Made by a program: the position numbers and the translations under genes. This document shows, one piece after another, positions 7,446 through 15,058 of a stretch of DNA of 18,449 bases (position 1 is the stretch's first letter; every line of letters starts with the position of its first letter). Origin of the DNA: Pseudomonadota bacterium (lineage in GTDB: Bacteria; Pseudomonadota; Alphaproteobacteria; Rhizobiales; Rhizobiaceae); assembly GCA_023422735.1 (NCBI GenBank), contig JAFAGL010000328.1:1-18449 (forward strand). Direction: 5' to 3'. Below the pieces are notes generated by a model that searched no databases, was not told the DNA's origin, and worked only from the letters and a program-made list of their open reading frames with translations.

Positions 7446-7776
7446 TTTCAAATTCCTGTTCAGCGTGGGCCTTTTCGACCGCTCGGCGTGAATCGTCAAT
7501 CGGATCTCGAGTTTTATGCGATGCGAGTTAGACAAAAAAGTGAGCTGAAAGAGGCCCGGCTTTTGTCGAAAATACTGGTTTGCAGCGACGTGATGACCAG
7601 AAAATCCCCCGACTGTATTATGGTGCGTAAGAGTTGGCTGCTTGCAAGCGAAGATTGCCGCACGACCTTTTCGTAGCGCCACTTACATCAACTTTGGTGA
7701 CAGTTTCAATATTAGGCTTGCGGTATATAGGTTCTGCTGTAGGTTCCGCGCCGGACAACCGACAATCTGAATCATC
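7446..7776. promoter_or_regulatory. Divergent intergenic region driving both polysaccharide operons
   Basis: These 331 bases separate the TTG of the minus-strand epimerase from the ATG of the plus-strand sugar transferase. They are the only sizeable gap between the two operons, so promoters for both should lie here. On the plus strand there is a TATATA at 7724-7729 about 47 bases before the sugar transferase start, but no good -35 at proper spacing; TTGCGG at 7718-7723 with TAGGTT 17 bases later is a weak alternative. On the minus strand an AGGA at 7455-7458 fits as ribosome site. A perfect 10-base palindrome, GCTTGCAAGC, sits at 7640-7649 and could be an operator half-site or chance. No promoter can be assigned with confidence, and no small gene is convincing here. 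Confidence 0.55.
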
Positions 7777-9066
7777 ATGCCTTTGCTAGACCATTCCGTG
7801 CCGCGCCTGGGGGCTCAACGCAGTTTGTTCGGCATGCGCCGGGTGCAACTGCTTGGCGGGTTGACCTTCGCCATTCTCCTGCCGGCGTTGGTTAGAGTCC
7901 TCGAAGGTGGGATTGGCATTCTTTCAGAAGCCAATATGCGAACGACGCTGATTGCCGCTATCTGCGCCCACATCCTTGGCTATGCGACCTATCGTCGGCT
8001 GGGAGCCGTGCCGGGTATCGCCGGCGCGGGTTATATTCTGCCGACATTTGCTTTGGCCTACGGTTCCGTATTCCTGATTATTTTCTTCTGGCGATTGGAA
8101 TATAGCCGCTTCCAGGCAGCCGGAAGCTTCGCCATGTCGACGCTCTGGTACTTTGGCATGAGTGTCGCCAGCCGGCGATTTGCGCCCCGCGAGCTCGCCG
8201 TCGTTCCCGGTGGTGCCGTTGAGGTGCTAGACGGCATAAACGATATTGTGTGGCGAAGGATCAGGAGTGCTGCCACTTTACCGACGGGTGTGAGCGGGAT
8301 TGTCGTCGACCTGCGCGCAGATCTTTCCGATGATTGGGAGCGGTACATCGCGGATGCTGCCTTGGCCGGCATACCGGTTTATCACTACAAGCAGGTCAAA
8401 GAATCGCTCACCGGTCAAACCGAAATTGAGCATCTTTCTGAGAATACATTGGGATCTTTGAACCCAAACTTGCTTTACCTCAAAATCAAGCAGCTGATCG
8501 ACTGGACCGCTGCCTTGCTGATCCTGATTGTTTTCAGCCCCGTTCTCCTGTTGCTGGGATTCGTGATACGGCTCGATTCGCCGGGTCCCGCCTTGTTTCA
8601 ACAAGCGAGAACGGGCTATCGTGGCCACCAGTTCACAATGATGAAGTTCCGAACGATGCGGTCGGATCCTGCGGAAATTCAGACGCGGACCAGTGCGGTG
8701 ACCCAGGCGAGCGATCCCAGGATCACGCGTGTCGGTCGGTTCTTGAGAAAGACGCGTATCGACGAGCTTCCGCAACTCATCAATATCCTGCGGGGCGAAA
8801 TGAGCTGGATAGGCCCGCGACCGGAAGCGAATACGCTGTCTGAACTTTACGAGGAGAAACTGCCCTTTTATCGCTACCGGCACATCGTAAGGCCGGGAAT
8901 TACCGGCTGGGCACAGGTCAATCAGGGGCATGTTTCGAGCGTGGACGATGTGCTGAGCAAGCTCCACTATGATTTCTATTACATCAAGAACTTCTCACCC
9001 TGGCTCGATGTGGTGATCGTTCTGCGCACCATCAAAACCATGCTGACCGGCTTCGGTGCGAAGTAG
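7777..9066 (+). CDS. Polyprenyl-phosphate hexose-1-phosphate transferase (initiating sugar transferase, WcaJ/ExoY family)
   Basis: This 429-residue inner-membrane enzyme should load the first sugar phosphate onto undecaprenyl phosphate and so begin each repeat unit. The N-terminal part (about 20-130) holds four hydrophobic segments, for example LLGGLTFAILLPALVRVL and GYILPTFALAYGSVFLIIFF. A soluble, degenerate nucleotide-binding-like region follows (~140-230). The catalytic domain starts with a hydrophobic helix (WTAALLILIVFSPVLLLLGF, ~243-262). It contains KFRTM (290-294), the catalytic RKTRIDELPQLINILRGEMS with Asp329-Glu330, IGPRPE (345-350) and RPGITGWAQVN (372-382). This is the full architecture of polyPHPT enzymes. 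The ATG at 7777 has no clear ribosome-binding site, so the start could be a little downstream. It leads the plus-strand operon, ten bases before the GT4 gene. Whether glucose, galactose or another sugar is transferred cannot be told. Confidence 0.93.
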   Translation: MPLLDHSVPRLGAQRSLFGMRRVQLLGGLTFAILLPALVRVLEGGIGILSEANMRTTLIAAICAHILGYATYRRLGAVPGIAGAGYILPTFALAYGSVFLIIFFWRLEYSRFQAAGSFAMSTLWYFGMSVASRRFAPRELAVVPGGAVEVLDGINDIVWRRIRSAATLPTGVSGIVVDLRADLSDDWERYIADAALAGIPVYHYKQVKESLTGQTEIEHLSENTLGSLNPNLLYLKIKQLIDWTAALLILIVFSPVLLLLGFVIRLDSPGPALFQQARTGYRGHQFTMMKFRTMRSDPAEIQTRTSAVTQASDPRITRVGRFLRKTRIDELPQLINILRGEMSWIGPRPEANTLSELYEEKLPFYRYRHIVRPGITGWAQVNQGHVSSVDDVLSKLHYDFYYIKNFSPWLDVVIVLRTIKTMLTGFGAK

Positions 9067-9076
9067 GATATCCTGT

Positions 9077-10192
9077 ATGAAGATTGTTATGACCGTAAAT
9101 TCTGCGTGGAATATCGCAAATTTTCGGTTGCCGGTTCTGAGAGCTCTGCAAGAAGATGGCCATGAAGTCATCGTTCTCGCTCCACCGGATGAGGGTGTAT
9201 CCAGGATCGAGGCAGCGGGTGCCAAGTTTTTCCCGCTCGAGATGGATGTGAAAGGGCTGAATCCAGTCAGCGATATGAGGCTGCTGCATAGTTTGAGGCA
9301 ACTGTTCAGGATCCATGCTCCTGACGTCATACTTGGCTACACGATCAAGAACAATATTTTCGGTTCGATGGCTGCACATGCGACGAATATTCCGTTCATT
9401 CCGAATGTGAGCGGTTTGGGTACTGCGTTTTTGTCCCATGGCTTACTTCGTCTCGTCGCTGAACGGCTATACCGGCACGCCTTTCGGCGCGTACCCTTGG
9501 CATTCTTCCAAAACAGCGATGACCTCGACATGTTTGTTCGGCGCGGACTGATCAAGCAGGCGCAAGGTCGACTTCTGCCGGGATCCGGTATCGATCTTGA
9601 TTACTTCCAGGAGAGCGCGCCGACAAAAACTTCTCCCACGTCAACCTTTCTGATGATTGGCCGCTTGCTGCGCGACAAAGGCGTCAACGAGTTCGTTGAA
9701 GCCGCGCGGCTTGTTAAAAAAAACGTGCCGGAAGCAAAATTTCAGTTGCTTGGCGCGGTGACGTCACAGAATCGAACGGCGATCGATCTCGCTGCAGTTC
9801 ATTCTTGGGTGTCGGAAGGCGCAATCGAGTATCTGGGAGTGGCCGAGGATGTCCGGCCTTTTATTGAGCGCGCCAGTTGTGTGATATTGCCCTCCTACAG
9901 GGAGGGCGCTCCGCGAACGCTCATTGAAGCTGCGGCGATGGCCCGCCCGATCATCACGACTGATGTGCCCGGCTGCCGCTCTGTAATCGATGACGACGTG
10001 AGCGGATTTCTGTGTGAAGCAAAAAATGCCATAAGTCTTGCCGACGCAGTAACCAAATTCCTGGCACTTGATCGGGAAGAGCAGCGAGCAATGGGTTTAG
10101 CCGGCCGTCAGAAAATGGTTCGTGAATTTGATGAGCGGATAATCGTTTCAGAATACCGCAATGCAATTGCTGAAATGCGCCGACTGAGCTGA
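9077..10192 (+). CDS. GT4 family glycosyltransferase (CapM-like)
   Basis: A 371-residue, full-length GT-B glycosyltransferase predicted to work on the cytoplasmic face of the membrane, probably adding the second sugar. The N-terminal domain starts MKIVMTVNSAWNIANFRLPV with DGHEVIVLAPPDEG. Later come VSGLGTAFLSHG (111-122) and PGSGIDLDYF (168-177). The C-terminal donor-binding domain has GRLLRDKGVNEFVEAA (195-210, with the Arg and Lys that grip the donor phosphates) and PSYREGAPRTLIEAAAMARP (272-291), the EX7E motif with Glu276 and Glu284. The start is ATG 9077, with AGGA at 9065-9068; a GTG seven codons earlier overlaps the preceding gene and lacks such a site. The family includes CapM and PglA, but the sugar used here cannot be inferred. 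It ends 40 bases before ugd. Confidence 0.92.
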   Translation: MKIVMTVNSAWNIANFRLPVLRALQEDGHEVIVLAPPDEGVSRIEAAGAKFFPLEMDVKGLNPVSDMRLLHSLRQLFRIHAPDVILGYTIKNNIFGSMAAHATNIPFIPNVSGLGTAFLSHGLLRLVAERLYRHAFRRVPLAFFQNSDDLDMFVRRGLIKQAQGRLLPGSGIDLDYFQESAPTKTSPTSTFLMIGRLLRDKGVNEFVEAARLVKKNVPEAKFQLLGAVTSQNRTAIDLAAVHSWVSEGAIEYLGVAEDVRPFIERASCVILPSYREGAPRTLIEAAAMARPIITTDVPGCRSVIDDDVSGFLCEAKNAISLADAVTKFLALDREEQRAMGLAGRQKMVREFDERIIVSEYRNAIAEMRRLS

Positions 10193-10232
10193 GCGCAGCG
10201 GGCTGTTCATATTATTTAGGATGAAAATTGTC

Positions 10233-11537
10233 ATGCGTATCGCAATGATTGGAACTGGCTACGTCGGTCTCGTATCAGGAACCTGTTTTTCTGATTTCGG
10301 GCACGATGTCTGCTGCGTCGACAAGGATGCGAGCAAGGTCGAAGCCCTTCGAAACGGGCATATTCCGATTTTCGAGCCAGGCCTTGATGATCTTGTTGCC
10401 AAGAGTGTTGCCGAAAACCGGCTGAGTTTCACGACCGATCTGTCGCAAGCGGTGCGACAGGCGGATGCGGTTTTCATCGCTGTCGGCACACCTTCGCGCC
10501 GAGGCGACGGTCACGCGGATCTGTCTTATGTCTATCAGGCCGCACGCGAGATCGCGTCCGTCCTCGATGGGTATACGGTCGTCGTAACCAAGTCGACCGT
10601 TCCGGTGGGAACCGGGGACGAGGTCGAGCGCATCATTCGCGAAGCGCGCCCGGATGCGGAATTCGCAGTTGTGTCAAACCCCGAGTTTTTGCGGGAAGGC
10701 GCTGCGATCGCGGATTTCAAGATTCCGGACAGAATTGTTATCGGTGCGGAAGATACGCGCTCGGAAACTCTGGTTCGGGAACTTTACCGGCCCCTGTTTC
10801 TCAATCAGGCGCCGGTTTTCGTCACGTCGCGGCGGTCAGCTGAACTGATCAAATATGCGGCGAATGCCTTTCTTGCGACCAAGATTACGTTCATCAACGA
10901 GATGGCCGATATTTGCGAGCGATTGGGTGCGAATGTGCAGGATGTTGCGCGCGGCATCGGCATGGACAATCGGATCGGCCCGAAATTCCTTCATGCCGGT
11001 CCAGGATATGGCGGATCGTGTTTTCCCAAAGATACGCTGGCGCTGATTAAAACGGCACAGGATTGCGGAGCGCCAACGCGGTTGGTCGAAACAGTGGCCT
11101 CCGTCAACGATCAACGCAAAAGGGCGATGGCGCGCAAGATCATCGCAGCCTGCGGAGGCGATGTTCGTGGCAAGACGATTGCGTTGCTTGGGCTCACTTT
11201 CAAGCCGAACACGGACGACATGCGCGATGCGCCATCGATTGCCATCGTGACAGCGCTGCAGGACGCCGGCGCCATTGTGCGCGCTTATGATCCGCAAGGC
11301 GTTGAACAGGCCGAATTGATCCTGCATGAGGTCGATTATGCAAAAAACGCTTACGAATGCGCCACCGATGCCGATGCGGTTGTGATCGTTACCGAATGGA
11401 ATATGTTCCGAGGTCTTGATCTTGGCCGCTTGCGAGACACCATGCGCAACCCGGTCATGGTTGATCTGCGCAACATTTACAATGCCGAGGAAGTGAGAGC
11501 GAAAGGCTTCTCGTACACGTCGGTGGGACGGGTTTGA
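10233..11537 (+). CDS. ugd: UDP-glucose 6-dehydrogenase
   Basis: A 434-residue cytoplasmic enzyme that oxidises UDP-glucose to UDP-glucuronate with two NAD. Seen: MRIAMIGTGYVGLVSG with the Rossmann glycines at ~7-12, VGTPSRRGDGHADL, TKSTVPVGTGD, NPEFLREGAAI, the core helix ELIKYAANAFLATKITFINE, and the catalytic cysteine in GPGYGGSCFPKD (Cys263). The C-terminal domain has GLTFKPNTDDMRDAPS. The length is typical. The start chosen is ATG 10233, matching family N-termini; ATG 10221 is in frame four codons earlier, but AGG abuts it with no spacing. The product could be used directly as GlcA or turned into UDP-GalA by the 4-epimerase of the divergent operon. It is paralogous to the TviB-type enzyme at 5137-6435 but belongs to a clearly different branch. 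The gap to rfbC is 25 bases. Confidence 0.96.
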   Translation: MRIAMIGTGYVGLVSGTCFSDFGHDVCCVDKDASKVEALRNGHIPIFEPGLDDLVAKSVAENRLSFTTDLSQAVRQADAVFIAVGTPSRRGDGHADLSYVYQAAREIASVLDGYTVVVTKSTVPVGTGDEVERIIREARPDAEFAVVSNPEFLREGAAIADFKIPDRIVIGAEDTRSETLVRELYRPLFLNQAPVFVTSRRSAELIKYAANAFLATKITFINEMADICERLGANVQDVARGIGMDNRIGPKFLHAGPGYGGSCFPKDTLALIKTAQDCGAPTRLVETVASVNDQRKRAMARKIIAACGGDVRGKTIALLGLTFKPNTDDMRDAPSIAIVTALQDAGAIVRAYDPQGVEQAELILHEVDYAKNAYECATDADAVVIVTEWNMFRGLDLGRLRDTMRNPVMVDLRNIYNAEEVRAKGFSYTSVGRV

Positions 11538-11562
11538 TAGCTGGGGAATTATAAGGTGGACG

Positions 11563-12117
11563 ATGAAGTTTAAGAAACTTCCGCTCGACGGATTGGTCAA
11601 TATCTCTCCCGCAAGACATGGCGATCATCGTGGTTATTTCTCTGAAACATTCAAAGATGACTGGTTCCGTAAAAACGTAGCTGATGTAACTTTCGTCCAA
11701 GAGAATGAATCGCTTTCGGCAACAGCCGGAACAGTGCGAGGTCTTCACTTTCAGCTCGATCCGTTCGCCCAGGGCAAGCTTGTTCGGTGCACTCGCGGCA
11801 AGCTGTTCGACGTGGCCGTGGATATTCGCGTCGGTTCGCCAACTTACGGGCAGTGGTACGGCGTTGAACTTTCGGCCGAAAATGGCGAGCAGCTGTGGGT
11901 TCCGGTCGGTTTTGCCCATGGATTTGCGACGCTGGGTCGCGATACCGTCATCGCTTATAAGGTGACAGCGCCATACGACGCCGAAAGCGACCGCGGCGTG
12001 CTGTGGAACGATCCTGAGATCGGCATTGAATGGCCGTTACTTGAGAATGCAGTCTTGTCGGAGAAAGACAAAGTCCAGCCAAGGCTGGCCGATTTGCCGC
12101 TTTCTTTCAAATTCTGA
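11563..12117 (+). CDS. rfbC: dTDP-4-dehydrorhamnose 3,5-epimerase
   Basis: A 184-residue cupin epimerase, third enzyme of dTDP-L-rhamnose synthesis, converting dTDP-4-keto-6-deoxy-D-glucose to the L-lyxo-4-ulose. Seen: HGDHRGYFSETFKDDWF, VQENESLSATAGTVRGLHFQ with the catalytic His62, KLVRCTRGKLFDVAVDIRVG (Lys72 in the active-site row), VPVGFAHGFATL, and the Tyr132 region AYKVTAPYD. The length is normal for RmlC. The start ATG follows AAGGTGG about six bases upstream. It opens a tight run rfbC-rfbB-rfbD-rfbA, 16 bases before rfbB. It competes with the 3,4-ketoisomerase encoded at 3828-4583 for the same intermediate, so flux between L-rhamnose and the 3-amino sugar splits at this point. Confidence 0.96.
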   Translation: MKFKKLPLDGLVNISPARHGDHRGYFSETFKDDWFRKNVADVTFVQENESLSATAGTVRGLHFQLDPFAQGKLVRCTRGKLFDVAVDIRVGSPTYGQWYGVELSAENGEQLWVPVGFAHGFATLGRDTVIAYKVTAPYDAESDRGVLWNDPEIGIEWPLLENAVLSEKDKVQPRLADLPLSFKF

Positions 12118-12133
12118 TTAGCTGGAGACACCC

Positions 12134-13189
12134 ATGCGTATTCTCGTTACCGGTGGCGCGGGCTTCATCGGTTCAGCACTCGTCCGGCACCTTGTCACAA
12201 ATGTCGGTGCGGAAGTCCTCAACATCGACAAGCTGACCTATGCTGGTAACCTTGCCTCGCTCAGGGAGGTCGAGGGCGCGTCCAATTATCATTTTCTCCA
12301 GGCCGATATCTGCGATTTGGCGAGGATGTCGGAAGCGCTTGCATCGTTCAAGCCGAACAGGATCATGCATCTGGCCGCGGAAAGTCACGTCGACCGATCC
12401 ATCAGCGGCGCCGGCGAGTTCGTACAAACCAATGTAATGGGCACGTTTTCGCTTCTGGAGGCGGCGCGTCATTACTGGAATGGCCTGCCGGATGTGCAGA
12501 AAGAAACGTTCCGCTTCCTGCATGTCTCGACCGACGAAGTCTATGGCTCGCTTGGGGACGAAGGATTGTTCGAAGAAGTTACGGCCTATGATCCTTCTTC
12601 ACCCTATTCGGCTTCGAAGGCGGCGAGTGACCATCTGGCTATCGCTTGGCATCGCACCTATGGCCTTCCGGTTGTTGTTTCGAACTGCTCCAACAATTAC
12701 GGCCCCTATCATTTTCCCGAGAAGCTGATCCCTTTGATCATCCTGAATGCGATGGATACCAAGCCACTGCCGGTCTACGGGCAGGGGGTGAATATCCGCG
12801 ACTGGCTTTATGTTGAGGACCATGCGCGCGCTCTTGATTTGATCGCCGCGCGTGGGCGAGTTGGCGAAAAATACAATGTCGGTGGCCGCAATGAGCGCCG
12901 CAATATCGATGTCGTGACCCGGATTTGCGCGCTGATGGATGACCTGCGCCCAAAGAGCAAACCTCACGCCGACCTCATCACTTATGTAACGGACCGGCCT
13001 GGGCACGATGCACGCTATGCGATCGACGCGGCCAAGCTTGAGACTGAACTCGGTTGGAAGGCGCAGGAGAATTTCGACAGCGGCATTGAGCGCACCGTGC
13101 GCTGGTATCTCGATAATGAATGGTGGTGGCAGCCGCTGCGCAAAGGTGTTTATTCCGGCGAACGCCTCGGCGTTTTGAAGAAAGCCTGA
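12134..13189 (+). CDS. rfbB: dTDP-glucose 4,6-dehydratase
   Basis: A 351-residue NAD-dependent extended SDR enzyme that makes dTDP-4-keto-6-deoxy-D-glucose. Seen: MRILVTGGAGFIGSALVRHL with the glycine motif at 7-13, NIDKLTYAGNLASL, HLAAESHVDRSI (79-90), the catalytic STDEVYGSL with Thr133, Asp134 and Glu135, YSASKAASD with Tyr158 and Lys162, NCSNNYGPYHFPEKLIP, and VYGQGVNIRDWLYVEDHARA. All catalytic residues of RmlB are present and the length is typical. A GGAGA lies upstream of the ATG. Its product feeds both RfbC/RfbD in the same operon and the FdtA-type isomerase in the divergent operon. The next gene, rfbD, begins three bases after its stop. Confidence 0.97.
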   Translation: MRILVTGGAGFIGSALVRHLVTNVGAEVLNIDKLTYAGNLASLREVEGASNYHFLQADICDLARMSEALASFKPNRIMHLAAESHVDRSISGAGEFVQTNVMGTFSLLEAARHYWNGLPDVQKETFRFLHVSTDEVYGSLGDEGLFEEVTAYDPSSPYSASKAASDHLAIAWHRTYGLPVVVSNCSNNYGPYHFPEKLIPLIILNAMDTKPLPVYGQGVNIRDWLYVEDHARALDLIAARGRVGEKYNVGGRNERRNIDVVTRICALMDDLRPKSKPHADLITYVTDRPGHDARYAIDAAKLETELGWKAQENFDSGIERTVRWYLDNEWWWQPLRKGVYSGERLGVLKKA

Positions 13190-13192
13190 GCG

Positions 13193-14068
13193 ATGCGGAT
13201 TGCTGTTACCGGCCGGCAGGGTCAGGTGGTGACCGCGCTTCTGGAGCGCGGACCAGAGGCCGGAACCGAAATTATCGCGGTCGGCCGTCCTCAGCTCGAT
13301 CTTGCGGACGGGGCCTCGGTACGCTCCGTGCTTTCAGCGCTGAACCCGGATGCGATCGTCTCTGCTGCTGCCTATACGGCAGTGGATAAGGCGGAGAGCG
13401 ACGAAGGTCAGGCCTTTGCCGTGAATGCGAAAGGGGCGGAGGCTGTCGCGCAGGTTGCCGCCGAGCTTGGCGTGCCGATTGTGCATATTTCCACCGATTA
13501 TGTATTTTCCGGTACCAAGCAGGGTGCCTATGATGAGGCTGACGCGACCGGGCCCATTTCTGTTTATGGTCGCTCCAAGCTTGCGGGGGAATTGGCCGTT
13601 GCGGCTGCAGGTCCCAATCACGCGATCCTGCGTACGGCTTGGGTTTATTCGCCGTTCGGCACAAATTTTGTAAAAACGATGCTGCGACTTGGCGAAACGC
13701 GGGATGTGCTGAATGTGGTTGCCGACCAGCATGGGACGCCCACGAGTGCTCTGGACATCGCCGATGCCGTCATCGCGGTTGCAAAGCGTCTGGCTGCAGA
13801 CGCTAATCCTGAATTGCGGGGCATCTTTCATCTTGCAGGCGACGGTGAAGCGAGTTGGGCCGATTTTGCCGATGAGATCTTTGCCGGGCTCGAGGCGAAG
13901 ACAGGCAAGGTCGTATCTGTCAGTCGGATCACGACGGCAGATTACCCAACGCCCGCGACGCGCCCAGCCAATTCGCTACTGTCCACGAAGAAGCTGCAGC
14001 AGCGCTATGGGATCGCGCTTCCTCATTGGAAAAAATCCGCGCAGGTCGTTCTCGATCGCTTGCTCTGA
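13193..14068 (+). CDS. rfbD: dTDP-4-dehydrorhamnose reductase
   Basis: A 291-residue SDR-type reductase for the last step of dTDP-L-rhamnose synthesis, reducing the C4 keto group with NAD(P)H. Seen: MRIAVTGRQGQVVTALLERG with the nucleotide-binding glycines, DAIVSAAAYTAVDKAESD (53-70), HISTDYVFSGTKQGAYDE (98-115), the catalytic pair in SVYGRSKLAGE (Tyr125 and Lys129), and RTAWVYSPFGTNFVKTMLRL. The length fits RmlD. The ATG lies three bases after the rfbB stop, which suggests coupled translation; no strong ribosome site of its own was seen. A 46-base gap with a small hairpin separates it from rfbA. Confidence 0.96.
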   Translation: MRIAVTGRQGQVVTALLERGPEAGTEIIAVGRPQLDLADGASVRSVLSALNPDAIVSAAAYTAVDKAESDEGQAFAVNAKGAEAVAQVAAELGVPIVHISTDYVFSGTKQGAYDEADATGPISVYGRSKLAGELAVAAAGPNHAILRTAWVYSPFGTNFVKTMLRLGETRDVLNVVADQHGTPTSALDIADAVIAVAKRLAADANPELRGIFHLAGDGEASWADFADEIFAGLEAKTGKVVSVSRITTADYPTPATRPANSLLSTKKLQQRYGIALPHWKKSAQVVLDRLL

Positions 14069-14074
14069 ACCTCA

Positions 14075-14094
14075 TGCGGACATCCGTTTCCGCA
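14075..14094 (+). repeat. Small inverted repeat in the rfbD-rfbA gap
   Basis: TGCGGA (14075-14080) and TCCGCA (14089-14094) form a perfect six-base stem with an eight-base loop. No T-run follows, so it is not a normal terminator. It could slow ribosomes or protect mRNA between rfbD and rfbA, or be chance. Confidence 0.35.
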
Positions 14095-14114
14095 AAACGC
14101 TTGAAGGAAGAAGC

Positions 14115-14999
14115 ATGAAGGGTATCATTCTCGCCGGTGGTTCGGGCACACGCCTTTACCCGATCACCAAGGCCGTCTCCAAGCAGTTGATGCCGGTTTA
14201 TGACAAGCCGATGATCTACTATCCGCTGACTACTTTGATGTTAGCCGGAATTAATGAAATTCTTATCATTACTACGCCGCATGATAATGAGGCGTTCAAG
14301 CGTCTTCTCGGTGACGGTTCCCAATGGGGCATATCTATCGAATACGCGATCCAGCCGAGCCCGGATGGTTTGGCGCAAGCTTTCGTCATCGGCGCGGATT
14401 TTGTCGGCTCAAGTCCTTCGGCTTTGATCCTTGGCGACAACATCTATTACGGCCACGGCTTGCCGGAACTCCTGACATCCGGCGCCAGTAACGGTCAGGG
14501 TGCGCGAGTTTTCGCCTACCATGTGACTGATCCTCAGCGTTACGGCGTCGTCGAGTTCGACCGCTCCATGCGCGCATTGTCCATCGAGGAAAAACCTGAG
14601 CACCCGAAAAGCAACTGGGCTGTAACCGGGCTTTACTTTTATGATGAACAGGTCGTCGACATTGCCGCCAATCTGAAACCCTCGCCACGCGGTGAATTGG
14701 AAATCACCGACGTTAATCGAATTTACCTGGAGCGGGGACAATTAACGGTCGAACTGATGGGCCGGGGCTACGCTTGGTTAGACACCGGCACGCCGGATAG
14801 TTTGCTTGATGCCGCCGACTTTGTCGGCACGCTGGAAAAGCGTCAAGGCTTTAAGATCGCATGTCCTGAAGAGGTTGCTTATCGCATGGGGTATATCGGT
14901 CGAGACGAGTTGCGCCGTCTTGCGACCGAACTCGGAAAAAGCGCTTACGGCTCATATCTGAAAAAAATTTCAGAGCGAGATGGCTCAGACTTTTTTTGA
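14115..14999 (+). CDS. rfbA: Glucose-1-phosphate thymidylyltransferase
   Basis: A 294-residue nucleotidyltransferase that makes dTDP-glucose from dTTP and glucose 1-phosphate, the first step for both deoxysugar branches of this locus. Seen: MKGIILAGGSGTRLYPITKA with the pyrophosphorylase loop (Arg13), SKQLMPVYDKPMIYYPLTTL (22-41, Lys23), ILGDNIYYGHGL with the metal-binding Asp108, EEKPEHPKSNWAVTGLYFYD (158-177), and GRGYAWLDTGTPDSLLDAA. The start ATG has AAGGAAG upstream. The frame is open far upstream inside rfbD, but only the part from 14115 matches the family. The last ~15 residues (YLKKISERDGSDFF) are encoded by A- and T-tracts that form a terminator-like structure. It closes the plus-strand operon. 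Confidence 0.96.
   Translation: MKGIILAGGSGTRLYPITKAVSKQLMPVYDKPMIYYPLTTLMLAGINEILIITTPHDNEAFKRLLGDGSQWGISIEYAIQPSPDGLAQAFVIGADFVGSSPSALILGDNIYYGHGLPELLTSGASNGQGARVFAYHVTDPQRYGVVEFDRSMRALSIEEKPEHPKSNWAVTGLYFYDEQVVDIAANLKPSPRGELEITDVNRIYLERGQLTVELMGRGYAWLDTGTPDSLLDAADFVGTLEKRQGFKIACPEEVAYRMGYIGRDELRRLATELGKSAYGSYLKKISERDGSDFF
14961..14997. terminator. Terminator-like structure overlapping the 3' end of rfbA
   Basis: A run of seven A (14961-14967) and a run of seven T (14991-14997) flank an imperfect stem, TC-A-GAGC / GCTC-A-GA, with a six-base loop and an A-A mismatch. A-tract, hairpin and T-tract in that order is the layout of a bidirectional Rho-independent terminator. The stem is short, and the T-run codes for the two final phenylalanines of RfbA. 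CTGAAA (14958-14963) and TTTCAG (14968-14973) can pair as an alternative. Confidence 0.4.
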
Positions 15000-15058
15000 A
15001 ATGGGTTGATGATGTCCTGCGAGACTCCGCGCTCACGAGCCGCATGCGCGTGATGAGA

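Noticed and set aside
7446..7682. Extension of the epimerase to an ATG at 7682
   Set aside because: The 79 extra residues do not match the family, which begins at MKHIFVTG; a TTG with a well-placed AGGA explains the start.
8278..8967. Minus-strand open frame of 229 codons opposite the sugar transferase
   Set aside because: No family resemblance; the plus strand carries the full catalytic domain of the transferase.
9065..9074. Perfect palindrome AGGATATCCT covering the ribosome site of the GT4 gene
   Set aside because: It has no loop, so it cannot form a stable hairpin in RNA, and ten-base palindromes arise by chance; the AGGA is sufficient explanation.
10221..10232. Second MKIVM N-terminus (ugd from ATG 10221 resembles the start of the GT4 gene at 9077)
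   Set aside because: The similarity covers only about 15 bases, and the family start of ugd is at 10233; probably coincidence.
10836..11600. Minus-strand open frame of 254 codons opposite ugd
   Set aside because: Shadow of ugd; composition is unlike a protein-coding gene, and it crosses the ugd-rfbC gap.
13713..14114. Extension of rfbA upstream into rfbD
   Set aside because: The 134 residues are an out-of-frame shadow of rfbD; RmlA proteins start at MKGIILAGG.
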